A DNA stretch of 64,000 nucleotides from contig NZ_PNFP01000008.1 of NCBI RefSeq assembly GCF_002940685.1, positions 124,001 through 188,000 on the forward strand. Direction: 5' to 3'. Shown here one piece after another: positions 47,354 through 55,078 of the stretch. The notes below the pieces were generated by a model. It saw nothing but the letters and a program-made list of their open reading frames with translations, was not told the origin of the DNA and did not search any database. The stretch comes from Ensifer adhaerens (GTDB lineage Bacteria; Pseudomonadota; Alphaproteobacteria; Rhizobiales; Rhizobiaceae). The number at the start of each line of letters is the position of its first letter. Positions within the stretch are counted from its first letter, which is position 1. A program made the translations under genes and the position numbers.

Positions 47354-48214
47354 GTGCGGTTCGTCAGCTACAACATCCAATACGGCATCGGCCTCGACGG
47401 TCGCTTCGATCCCGAGCGCATCGCCGCCTCGATCGGGGACGCCGACATCATCGCGCTTCAGGAAGTGACGCGCGGCTTTCACCGCAACGGCCATGTCGAT
47501 CTCGTCACCCGCTTCGAAAAGCTGTTTCCCGGTCACTTCTCCGCCTTCCATGCGCCCTGCGACATCGACATCGGCTCGGCGATCGAGGATGGACGCGCGG
47601 TCAGCCGCCGCTTCCAGTTCGGCAACATGATCCTGTCGCGCTGGCCGATCCTTGCAACACGGCTGATCCCCTTGCCGCGCACCCGCACGATCAGCCCGAT
47701 GAACCTGCAGCGCGGTGCGACCGAGGCGCTGATCGCAACGCCCGGCGGCCCGCTCCGGGTCTATTCCGTGCATCTCGACCATGTGCTGCCGGCCGAACGC
47801 ATCGCCCAGATCCGCTACCTGAAGGAGCGGCTGCTCGGCTACCCGCTCGAAGGCGGCGCGATCACCGGGGCGGCCGACTTCGGCTTGGCCGAGCCGCCGC
47901 ATCCGGAGGACTTCGTCGTCATGGGCGATTTCAACATGGAGCCGGAGACGCCGGAGTATAACGCCATGGTGGGCTCGCGCGATGCCTTCTACGGCCGTTC
48001 GCTGCGGCTCGAGAATCCGGTCGATGCGCTTGCCCATCTCGGCCGCCTGACGCCTGAAAGCTACAGCTGGATCCATCCCGAAAACCCCGAAAGACGCATG
48101 CATCTCGACTATTGTTTCCTGAGTGCCGGCCTCATTTCGCGCCTGACGGACGCCTGGACCGACTATGAGGCCAGGGGCTCCGATCACCTGCCCGTGGGCT
48201 TCACGCTCGCATGA
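47354..48214 (+). CDS. Endonuclease/exonuclease/phosphatase (EEP) family protein
   Basis: 286-aa EEP-fold hydrolase: SYNIQYGIGLDGRFDPERIAASI, ADIIALQEVTRG (metal-binding Glu), VYSVHLDHVLPAERI, VVMGDFNMEPETPEYN, and GSDHLPVGFTLA at the C-terminus. No signal peptide. Substrate (DNA, phospholipid or phosphate ester) is unknown. The start is GTG 47354 with GGAG upstream; no ATG is in place. It is transcribed opposite to its neighbours, between obgE and the GNAT pair. Confidence 0.9.
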   Translation: MRFVSYNIQYGIGLDGRFDPERIAASIGDADIIALQEVTRGFHRNGHVDLVTRFEKLFPGHFSAFHAPCDIDIGSAIEDGRAVSRRFQFGNMILSRWPILATRLIPLPRTRTISPMNLQRGATEALIATPGGPLRVYSVHLDHVLPAERIAQIRYLKERLLGYPLEGGAITGAADFGLAEPPHPEDFVVMGDFNMEPETPEYNAMVGSRDAFYGRSLRLENPVDALAHLGRLTPESYSWIHPENPERRMHLDYCFLSAGLISRLTDAWTDYEARGSDHLPVGFTLA

Positions 48215-48253
48215 CAAGAATCCCCGCGAAGCTCAGCTTCGCGGGGATGTCCT

Positions 48254-48838
48254 TCAGTGCGGTCGGCGCAGATCGGCGGCGGCGAGCCGCGTCTCGATAT
48301 GGGCGACCATGGCGTTGCGCGCGAGCGCATAGACCTGCGTGCAGCCGGTGATCTGGAAGCCGATCTTCTCCTGCACCTTCAGCGATCCCGGATTGTCGGC
48401 AAAGACGCCGGAGTGCAGGGTCGTTTCGGGCATGCGGCGGAAGAAGCGCTCGACCGCCGCATAGGCAGCCTCCGAGGCAAAGCCCTTGCCCCAGTAGAAG
48501 CGGTTCAGCCAGTAGCCGACATGCCATTGGCCGTGGCGGAGCTCGATGCCGACGCAGCCGATATGCACGTCGTCGCCGGTGGTGATGGCGAAGGTCCAGT
48601 CGGGTGTCAGTCCCGATGTCTGCGCCGTCAGCCAGTCGAGCGCGTCCTGCTGATCGTAAGGTGCGGGCACTCGCGCCAGCATGCGCGCAACCTGGAAATC
48701 GCCGAGCGACTGGGCGATCGCTTCGGCGTCGGCCCGGCGATGCGGCCGCAGGACCAGACGCCGGGTTTCGATGACCGGGCAAGGTCCGGGACCGGGGCGG
48801 GCGACGACCCGCTGGCGTTCGGAAACGAGCGCGTTCAT
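48254..48838 (-). CDS. GNAT acetyltransferase (RimJ/RimL-like)
   Basis: 194-aa GNAT: ETRRLVLRPHRRADAEAIAQ at the start, IGCVGIELRHGQWHVGYWLNRFYWGKGFASEAAYAAVERF with the acetyl-CoA loop, and GVFADNPGSLKVQEKIGFQ. The MNALVSERQRVVARPGPG leader extends before the fold. Substrate unknown; the RimJ/RimL group acetylates N-termini or small molecules. It overlaps the upstream GNAT gene by four bases (ATGA), a tandem pair. Confidence 0.9.
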   Translation of the reverse strand: MNALVSERQRVVARPGPGPCPVIETRRLVLRPHRRADAEAIAQSLGDFQVARMLARVPAPYDQQDALDWLTAQTSGLTPDWTFAITTGDDVHIGCVGIELRHGQWHVGYWLNRFYWGKGFASEAAYAAVERFFRRMPETTLHSGVFADNPGSLKVQEKIGFQITGCTQVYALARNAMVAHIETRLAAADLRRPH

Positions 48839-49467
48839 CGCATGCCTCCCCAGCTTCTCAGGGAGACCCAGGTCTTGCGGTCGAGCCGGTACCATTCGAC
48901 GGCGATCGAGCCGCCGAGCGCCAGGCTGCCGACCATGCCGCTTCCCTGGAACTGGAAGCCGCACTTCTGGATGACCCGGCGCGAAGCGAGGTTCATGACC
49001 CGGCAGCGCGCATCGATCTGGTCGATGTCGCGGGTGCGGAAGGCCATGTCGGTCAGGACCTGGGCGGCCTCGGTGGCATAGCCCTGGTTCCAATAGGGCT
49101 CGCCCAGCCAATAGCCGAGTTCCGCCGTCTTGCCATCGGGATGCGGTTCGATACCGCAGCAACCGAGAAATGCGCCATTGTCCGCTTTGGTAATCGCGTA
49201 GACGCACTTGCCAATCGTGCCGGCTTTCGCGCGTCGCACGAAGTCGGCGGCATCGGCCGTCGTATACGGGTGCGGCATGCGCGAGACCATGGTCGCGACA
49301 TTGGCATTGTTGGCAAGATGGGCAAGGGCGTCGATATCGTCTTCATGAGGGGCGCGCAGAACGAGCCGGGGTGACAACAATATCGGGCAATCGGTCCTTG
49401 ACCGTTGGGGCCGCAGCCTTTGTTCGGGAGACCGTGATTGGTCTTCCCTCAACAGTTCGGTTTGCAT
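48835..49467 (-). CDS. GNAT acetyltransferase (RimJ/RimL-like), second of a tandem pair
   Basis: 210-aa GNAT: LSPRLVLRAPHEDDIDALAHLANN, ELGYWLGEPYWNQGYATEAAQVL, CRVMNLASRRVIQKCGF. Similar in layout to the downstream gene (48254-48838), suggesting an old duplication. ATG 49467 has GGAGGACG just upstream. It sits directly after the rpmA terminator. Confidence 0.9.
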   Translation of the reverse strand: MQTELLREDQSRSPEQRLRPQRSRTDCPILLSPRLVLRAPHEDDIDALAHLANNANVATMVSRMPHPYTTADAADFVRRAKAGTIGKCVYAITKADNGAFLGCCGIEPHPDGKTAELGYWLGEPYWNQGYATEAAQVLTDMAFRTRDIDQIDARCRVMNLASRRVIQKCGFQFQGSGMVGSLALGGSIAVEWYRLDRKTWVSLRSWGGMR

Positions 49468-49488
49468 GGTTCGTCCTCCAGAAACGAC

Positions 49489-49525
49489 AAAAGGGGAGAT
49501 TGGGTCTTGCCCCATCTCCCCTTTT
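49489..49525. terminator. Terminator of rplU-rpmA
   Basis: Stem AAAAGGGGAGAT / ATCTCCCCTTTT with a 13-base loop, usable in both directions, between rpmA and the GNAT pair. Confidence 0.88.
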
Positions 49526-49597
49526 AAGTCTGGCCTGGAACCATCTGGTGCGTCAGCCGGGTCGATGAGACGCCGGCTGTTTTAGAGCGCTACCGGC

Positions 49598-49867
49598 TTA
49601 TTCCGCTGCTTCGGCTTTCGGCATTACAGACACGTACACGCGGCCATTGGCCTTCGTACGGTAGTCAACGTTGCCAGCCGTGAGTGCAAAAATCGTGTGG
49701 TCCTTGCCGAGGCCGACATTGGCGCCCGGATGCCACTTCGTGCCGCGCTGGCGCACGATGATGTTGCCCGCAACGACGTTTTCGCCGCCGAACTTCTTCA
49801 CGCCAAGGCGCTTGGACTGAGAATCGCGACCGTTACGCGACGAACCGCCAGCTTTTTTGTGTGCCAT
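49598..49867 (-). CDS. rpmA: 50S ribosomal protein L27
   Basis: 89-aa L27: [43 protein letters not shown] in pieces, with the N-terminal tail that reaches the peptidyl transferase centre intact and no cleavable extension of the Firmicute type. It lies 33 bases after rplU in one transcript. Confidence 0.98.
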   Translation of the reverse strand: MAHKKAGGSSRNGRDSQSKRLGVKKFGGENVVAGNIIVRQRGTKWHPGANVGLGKDHTIFALTAGNVDYRTKANGRVYVSVMPKAEAAE

Positions 49868-49900
49868 TGGTGTTCTCCTTTAAACCTTAGATCCCTGAAC

Positions 49901-50275
49901 TCAGTTTGCAGCGGCTTCGGCGGCAGCTTCAGACTTCTTCGAAGCCTTCTTTGCCTTGCCACCGGCAGCAGCGATGTCCAGGATACGGACAGTCGTCTGG
50001 TGCTGGCGGTGACCGCGCGAGCGCTTGGAGTTCTGGCGGCGACGCTTCTTGAAGGCGATGACCTTCTTGGCGCGACCCTGCTCAACAACTTCAGCGCTGA
50101 CTACGGCGCCTTCGACAAACGGAGCACCGATGGTTGCATCGGCGCCGACGCCGACCATCAGGATCTCGGTGAATTCAATCTTGTCGCCTGCAACGCCTTC
50201 CAGCTTTTCGATGGTGAGGACGTCGTTGGCGGCCACGCGGTACTGCTTACCGCCGGTCTTGATGACTGCGAACAT
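49901..50275 (-). CDS. rplU: 50S ribosomal protein L21
   Basis: 124-aa L21: [41 protein letters not shown] (rRNA-binding core) and a C-terminal Lys/Ala-rich extension ([18 protein letters not shown]) that is longer than the usual 103 aa, as in many alphaproteobacteria. The leader of about 155 bases contains the hairpin at 50348-50372. Confidence 0.98.
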   Translation of the reverse strand: MFAVIKTGGKQYRVAANDVLTIEKLEGVAGDKIEFTEILMVGVGADATIGAPFVEGAVVSAEVVEQGRAKKVIAFKKRRRQNSKRSRGHRQHQTTVRILDIAAAGGKAKKASKKSEAAAEAAAN

Positions 50276-50347
50276 TTTTTATCCTTTCATGTTCGATCCG
50301 GCTCTCCGCCCGAGGGCAAGGCCGTCTTTTTGTCAGTCGACAGTTGA

Positions 50348-50372
50348 GTGGATCTCCTTTTCGGATATCCAC
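50348..50372 (-). ncRNA. Hairpin in the rplU leader
   Basis: GTGGAT-TCC / GGA-ATCCAC arms with one mismatch and a five-base loop, about 73 bases before the L21 start. It might be an autogenous r-protein control site, but no known L21 leader motif was matched. Confidence 0.5.
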
Positions 50373-50435
50373 CGGTGAATGGGCGCAAATCACACCCGAT
50401 GCGGTGAAGCTAGGCCACACCACTTCATTGCGCGG

Positions 50436-50463
50436 ATTACAAGGATTTGCGCGCCTGTGTCAA
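50436..50463 (-). promoter_or_regulatory. rplU-rpmA promoter
   Basis: Minus strand TTGACA (50458-50463), a 16-base spacer and TGTAAT (50436-50441), about 160 bases before rplU. This region also separates rplU from the divergent tRNA-Ser gene. Confidence 0.7.
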
Positions 50464-50505
50464 GGCGAAAGCAACAGGGCTGCAATTTATTCTTCAAACA
50501 GGCCC

Positions 50506-50534
50506 TTGCCAGCACCCGAATCTGCCGCTATGAA
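50506..50534 (+). promoter_or_regulatory. Putative promoter of tRNA-Ser
   Basis: TTGCCA, a 17-base spacer, TATGAA, 36 bases before the mature 5' end. Confidence 0.55.
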
Positions 50535-50569
50535 CCCGACCGCGCTGAACAAGCGCCGACCAGCAAAGC

Positions 50570-50659
<90 letters not shown>

Positions 50660-50755
50660 TAATCTATCCCATCACCATTATGATGTGCGAAGCAGCCCGG
50701 CTTGGGGCGGCTCGTGGACGATTCCGCGGTTCCTTTTTAGCAGCAGCTTGGCGAG

Positions 50756-51091
50756 TTGAAGGTCAATCCAGCGCTGTGCGATGACTGGCGCCTGCAATTC
50801 GACAAGGCGATGCAGGAAGCGGCCGGGGCCATAAAGGGGCCAGCGAAGGTCGATGAAGCGACCACACTGACCGGCGCCGAATACAAGGACGGTACTTTTA
50901 CCTATTTCTACACGGTCGCAAGCGCGCCTCCGGATGATGGCTGGAAGGCGTATATGAAGGGCATGTGGTGCCAGACAGATCAATTCAAGAAATTGATGGA
51001 CTTTGGTCTCAACGTACGCGGCGTCTATTCGACTGAGGACAACGCTCCTATCGGCGAAATCGTCGTCAGTTCAGAGGTTTGCGGCATCTGA
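50756..51091 (+). CDS. Hypothetical protein, possibly 5'-truncated
   Basis: 111-aa open frame with a compact, Trp/Tyr-rich, coding-like composition (CDDWRLQFDKAMQEAAGAI, FTYFYTVASAPPDDGWKAYMKG) that I do not recognise. It begins at a TTG with no clear Shine-Dalgarno sequence; upstream the frame hits TAG at 50738, and homologues of exported proteins of this style usually have a signal peptide, which is absent. It directly follows tRNA-Ser, a common integration site, but no repeat of the tRNA 3' end was found. Treat as a possible decayed gene. Confidence 0.5.
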   Translation: MKVNPALCDDWRLQFDKAMQEAAGAIKGPAKVDEATTLTGAEYKDGTFTYFYTVASAPPDDGWKAYMKGMWCQTDQFKKLMDFGLNVRGVYSTEDNAPIGEIVVSSEVCGI

Positions 51092-51473
51092 TCGCGGCAG
51101 GATTGCGGGAACGGTGCCCTTTGACGCGGCGGCTCGGGACGTTCCTGCTGTGTCGGAGGGGGCGGGCGATCGTTCTCGTCGCGGCCGAACATCACGGCGG
51201 TCATCCGGCGCGTCCGATAGCCCCGATATCGCGATCGCGGGTCGTGCGCCGCGTCAAAGGATGGCCCACTGACCACGGTGTCGCGGCGTTGCCGCCGCCG
51301 ATTGCTGTTTGCCGAACGATACCCATCGGCGCCCTTGCGAACCGGGCAAGGGCGCCGGCGGCCGGGCTGACGGCACGGTCCGTGTTTCCGCGGCGAAACG
51401 CAGCTGCGCTAGCTCATGTCGCGCAAAAGTGCGCAGCGGTTTTGCAACTACGACATGGGACAAATCAATAACT
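51092..51473. other. Gap without a supportable gene
   Basis: About 380 bases between the truncated-looking ORF and the palindrome at 51474. Two overlapping open frames on opposite strands (51079-51471 plus, 51025-51276 minus) look like GC-rich random frames (Arg/Pro-rich) and are not called. No promoter or terminator recognised. Confidence 0.6.
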
Positions 51474-51515
51474 TAAAGCGCGCCGAGCGAATCCAAAGGA
51501 TCGCGACGCGCTTTA
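51474..51515. repeat. Palindromic repeat at the end of the 165-aa gene
   Basis: Outer arms TAAAGCGCG / CGCGCTTTA enclose GAATCC / GGATC. On the minus strand it is followed by AGTTATTG. The TAA stop of the 51513 gene is the first triplet of the repeat. Confidence 0.7.
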
Positions 51516-52010
51516 GGCGACTTTCAGCGCCGCGGAGATTTCTGACAGGGTGGCCTTCTCCGCGTCGCTGACAGAGACGCCGCCGAAGCCCAGGAAGCCA
51601 CCTTCCTTGGCGGCTTCCGCCACCTTCTGGCTGATCTGGTAGAGCCATGCGCTGAAGGCCGCGACATCACCCGGCGCCTTGGTCTCGACGAGCGTTCGGG
51701 CCTGTTTCAGCGTTTCGATGCATCTGGCCTTCATGTCCTCTGGCTTGGCACCTTTCAGTTTCGCCTGCAGGCCGTCGCGGGCGGCGGTGCGGCCTTCCGA
51801 GGTTTCGAAGTCGGCGACCAGCGCCTTGAGGAGCGGATTTGCTGACGCATCGGTCTTGGCCTGCAGCAGTGCGCTGCTGCTGGCGATGCCTTCCTTCATC
51901 ATGCCCCAGAGGCCGCTCGGTTCCGCGGCCGTCACGGCAATGCCGGCCATCATCACGCTCTCCAGCAGCAGCGTCCATTCTTCCGGGGTGAATGTCGATT
52001 TGTCGGCCAT
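51513..52010 (-). CDS. Conserved hypothetical protein next to DUF937
   Basis: 165-aa predicted cytoplasmic protein, helix-rich, with WTLLLESVMMAGIAVTAAEPSG, GLWGMMKEGIASSSALLQAK and FLGFGGVSVSDAEKATL as its most distinctive stretches. ATG 52010 has GGGAGG eight bases upstream. It follows the DUF937 gene by about 92 bases in the same direction, so the two may act together. Its stop is supplied by the palindrome at 51474-51515. No family recognised. Confidence 0.8.
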   Translation of the reverse strand: MADKSTFTPEEWTLLLESVMMAGIAVTAAEPSGLWGMMKEGIASSSALLQAKTDASANPLLKALVADFETSEGRTAARDGLQAKLKGAKPEDMKARCIETLKQARTLVETKAPGDVAAFSAWLYQISQKVAEAAKEGGFLGFGGVSVSDAEKATLSEISAALKVA

Positions 52011-52102
52011 GGCCGATCCTCCCTTATCCGGTTTCGTCGATGACATCGCCGCCGGTCCATGCGGAATGCAGGGGCCGGCGGCCTCTTTGAATGACTGGTC
52101 CT

Positions 52103-53197
52103 TCAGGCCGCAAGTGAGGTGAGCTTGGCCTTCAACGCATCGATTGCGGGTTTGAGGATGTCGGAGACGCCGGGGATCGCCAGCACCTTGTCGAAAAGCC
52201 CGTTGAGCGTTGGCATCATCGGCCCGACGAGCGCTGAAAGGGCTGCCTTCTGTTCGGCAGACAGTTGCCCGGCGGCGCCTGCGACCTTGTCGAGCCCACC
52301 GGAGATCTCCTCCAGTTTCGGCAGGGCGGCCGTGGCCGAGGCGGCGTCGGTAATGCCGGTCAGCGTCGTCTGCAGGCTCGCCATGCTGTCCTGGACCTGC
52401 TGGCCGATGTCGACTCCGCCGACCGTCAATCCCGGCCCGGGCGCGCCGGCCTCGGGCGCGACCTCCCCGCCCGGCTTGCCGAACAGATAGAAAAGCACGG
52501 CCGCAAGCGCGAGTACGGCGATCACCCAGTAGAGCCAATTGCGCGACCCGGACGGCGTGGCCGTCGCGGCTGTGCGCTCGGCGGCGGTGCCGACGGTGGC
52601 CGCCGTATCGCGCGCGGTCTGGCCGACGGAGGCCGCGGCCGATTGCGCAGAGCCGCCGAGGGCGCTCAGCAGGCCGCTGCCGCCGAGCAGCTCCCTTGCG
52701 CCGGCCGGTAGCGCGGCGGCAATGTTGTCCTTCTGGCTCGCGAGCAAGCCGGCAATACCGTTGGCGCTCACGTCTCCGCTCTGCCGGGCGAGGCCGCCCA
52801 TCACGAGCGGAGCGAGTGTCGCCAGCAGCGAGCCGCTCGTGCGCGGGTCCATGCCGGAAACGTTGCCGATGGCGCCTGCAAGCGCATTGCCATCCCTGGC
52901 GCCGAACAGCGACGAGATGATCTGCGACCCGCTTTGGGCAAGCGATGCCTGATCGCCGCCCGCAAGCATGCCGAGGAGATTGTCGAGCGATCCGCCCTGT
53001 TGACTTGCGGTGTCGGCGATCCTTTGCGCGCCGCCCGGCTGCGCCGCGACGCCCGTCAGTCCCGCCAGCACCGCGGGAATGGCGGCGTTGACGGCGCCCT
53101 GCACCTTGTTTGTGTCGAGCCCGAGCGCCGAAGCGATGCGTGCGATCATGTCAGGGGTAAGCAATTGCGCGATATACGAAACAAGATTGCTGGCCAT
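52103..53197 (-). CDS. DUF937-domain membrane-linked protein
   Basis: 364-aa protein. The N-terminal half (about 1-160) is a DUF937/YidB-type helical domain (MIARIASALGLDTNKVQGAVNAAIPAVLAGLTG, LLATLAPLVMGGLARQ). A Ser/Ala-rich linker, one membrane span (about 232-252, WLYWVIAVLALAAVLFYLFG) and a second helical domain (about 280-364, with GLDKVAGAAGQLSAEQKAALSALVGPMMPTLNG in pieces) follow. ATG 53197 has GAGG upstream. Function is unknown; E. coli YidB is linked to outer-membrane or stress traits without a defined role. Confidence 0.85.
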   Translation of the reverse strand: MASNLVSYIAQLLTPDMIARIASALGLDTNKVQGAVNAAIPAVLAGLTGVAAQPGGAQRIADTASQQGGSLDNLLGMLAGGDQASLAQSGSQIISSLFGARDGNALAGAIGNVSGMDPRTSGSLLATLAPLVMGGLARQSGDVSANGIAGLLASQKDNIAAALPAGARELLGGSGLLSALGGSAQSAAASVGQTARDTAATVGTAAERTAATATPSGSRNWLYWVIAVLALAAVLFYLFGKPGGEVAPEAGAPGPGLTVGGVDIGQQVQDSMASLQTTLTGITDAASATAALPKLEEISGGLDKVAGAAGQLSAEQKAALSALVGPMMPTLNGLFDKVLAIPGVSDILKPAIDALKAKLTSLAA

Positions 53198-53683
53198 TGG
53201 CTTTTCCTCCACGTTGATGTCGTCGGACATCGACAGCACTCATGGAGTGGTCGTCCGACGGCGCGGCAATTGGCTGCAAGCAATTCGCGTTTATCTGATT
53301 ATCGTCTGCGAGACCGGTTCGTCTGGAACCCTCGGCACTAAAATATTAGCACTTGTGGATGTATTTGCCCAGTTCTCGGCAACTTGCGGAAACGGCGGAA
53401 CGTGGCGCCTCAACACGCGCCTTGGTGCGCCGGGATCTTCACTGGCCGGTGACCGGGCAGCCGAGGCAGGAGGGAAGCAGGCGAATCGCCGGCCGTGGGG
53501 CCGGATCGCGGGTAGCCACGACAGGGCTGCAAGATGTTCACCGGCACGCGCGGGCGGGCCGGACCCGGCGCCCGCGCCCGAAGTGCGATCCCGGGGTCCG
53601 ATCCCGGGGTCAGGGACGCTGTTGGTCTCGCGTTACGCCTTCGGCGATTTGTCCGGTGGCGCCGGTGCAGCCGTCCGGCGGGC
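53198..53683. other. Gap without a supportable gene
   Basis: About 485 bases. It contains a perfect tandem pair of the 12-mer GATCCCGGGGTC (53587-53611) and an AT-poor remainder; open frames here are short, Arg-rich and conflicting. No RNA gene recognised. Confidence 0.6.
53587..53612. repeat. Tandem 13-mer repeat
   Basis: GATCCCGGGGTCC followed at once by GATCCCGGGGTCA. Low complexity apart from the repeat. Confidence 0.6.
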
Positions 53684-54298
53684 TCAATGCGCGGCGTTGT
53701 TGCGCAGCCAGGCTTCCAGCGCGGCAATCACCGACAGCCGCAGGCTTGCGCCCTTGGACAGAGCGCGGGTCAGGGACAGGTCGTCGCCGGCAAAACCCAT
53801 CTCGGCCATGATGTCGTTTGCCCGCATGCGGCGGCGGTTCATGATGGTGCGGATTTCGGCGATCGTTTCGGGAAGCAGGTAGCGACCGCTGGCAATCGCC
53901 ACGACTTGGTGCGTTACGATTGGCGGGTCCGTTTCAGTTTGTGGGGCGGCCGTTTCCACGGCGCCATTGCTGCTCAGCCACTTCAGGAAAGTCTCACGTT
54001 CGGCGGGGCTCGCCTTGGCCCAGGAATTCTTGAGCTTGTCGAGGCGGGTGCGCTCGTCCATGAGCCCCGCGGCCACAAGCGCCTTGCGCAGCGACGGGAT
54101 GCGGCCGGCCATCAGATCCGCGTGGATATCGGGAAAATCGAGCTTCAGGCGCTGCAGGTCGGCGGTTTCGTCGCGCTTGGTTTTCTTCGACATGCTCTTT
54201 CCCGCGTCATCCGTCATGGCCGTTTCGAGGAAAGCGCGCTCCTTGGCCGAGGCGATCTCGTCCAAATCTCTGCCGCGTTCCGCGTTTTTGCGCGACAT
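53684..54298 (-). CDS. Conserved hypothetical protein, possible DNA- or RNA-associated
   Basis: 204-aa charged protein. A region with KKTKRDETADLQRLKLDFPDIHADLMAG and SLRKALVAAGLMDERTRLDKLKNSWAKAS is followed by a C-terminal part ETIAEIRTIMNRRRMRANDIMAEMGFAGDDLSLTRALSKG that looks like a HTH-type or plasmid-replicator-like fold (IMxxRxxxxxDIMxEMG). The start is uncertain: ATG 54298, or ATG 54193, which has GGGAAAGAG directly upstream. It stands alone. No family recognised. Confidence 0.72.
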   Translation of the reverse strand: MSRKNAERGRDLDEIASAKERAFLETAMTDDAGKSMSKKTKRDETADLQRLKLDFPDIHADLMAGRIPSLRKALVAAGLMDERTRLDKLKNSWAKASPAERETFLKWLSSNGAVETAAPQTETDPPIVTHQVVAIASGRYLLPETIAEIRTIMNRRRMRANDIMAEMGFAGDDLSLTRALSKGASLRLSVIAALEAWLRNNAAH

Positions 54299-54512
54299 GC
54301 TCTAGCGTGCTCGCGCGCCCGGCGCGAGCGAAATAGGTCGCTATCCTCTATCCTTTGTCGACCGATCCCGTTAGGGAGCGCATCGAGAATTACGCGACGC
54401 TTGTGAGCAAGGTACCCTTCCTCGGGCATCATGCATCCAGCTTTACGCAAGTCCCTTCGCCTATCGTCACCTCAATGGCCGGGATGTGACACGGCGAATG
54501 AAGGACAATGAT

Positions 54513-54674
54513 ATGTCGAACGATATCGAACATTACCGCGACCCATCCGATCAGATGGTTGCCCTCTATCTCGCCAACAACGACGGCGACGAATTGACCA
54601 ATGCGCTGGTGGCAGCGCTCGAAGATGCGTTCCGCATCCTCCGCGACGAGATCTCCGGCGAAACGATGCACTGA
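54513..54674 (+). CDS. Very small hypothetical protein (53 aa)
   Basis: Begins MSNDIEHYRDPSDQMVALYL with AAGGAC seven bases upstream of ATG 54513. It is acidic, has an amphipathic helix pattern (NALVAALEDAFRILRDEISG) and codon use in line with the region. No family recognised. It is divergent from the 204-aa gene. Confidence 0.6.
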   Translation: MSNDIEHYRDPSDQMVALYLANNDGDELTNALVAALEDAFRILRDEISGETMH

Positions 54675-54831
54675 AGCGGCGCGCGTCCCCACGGGCGAGT
54701 GCGCCTTCGGAACAATCCACTATCGGTTGCGCATCGGCCGATTGGTATTTTATCTTCGCCTCGTTTCAACCGCGACCTTCGGATTCTGGAGCTCGGGGCC
54801 GCAGATCGCCAGCGCAAGGGAGCGCTTGAAG

Positions 54832-54924
54832 ATGACATTTTCTATCTGGCACTGGGTGGTGATGTTGGTGGTCATCGGCGTGCCGATCTGGCTGATCGTT
54901 CGAGCCCTGAAGCGTCAACGCTAG
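54832..54924 (+). CDS. Single-span membrane microprotein (30 aa), SIWHW family
   Basis: ATG 54832 follows AAGGGAG by nine bases and encodes a 30-aa protein starting MTFSIWHW, with a hydrophobic span to about residue 22 and a basic end IVRALKRQR. The SIWHW start resembles TatA N-termini, but the amphipathic helix of TatA is absent. Too short for a confident family; coding is supported by the ribosome site, start, span and charged end. Confidence 0.6.
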   Translation: MTFSIWHWVVMLVVIGVPIWLIVRALKRQR

Positions 54925-55078
54925 GCGTCGACGCGCTCCGGCGGGCTGCGCCGGCCGTGGAGCGTGAGCGTCGCGAGCGTATCGTTTGGCGAGATCCCTG
55001 TCCGCCAGGGCGTTGACCAGCAACGACAGCAAAACCGGCCCGGTCGCAGGCCGGTGTTTCGTTGCGACCGGCTGCCGT

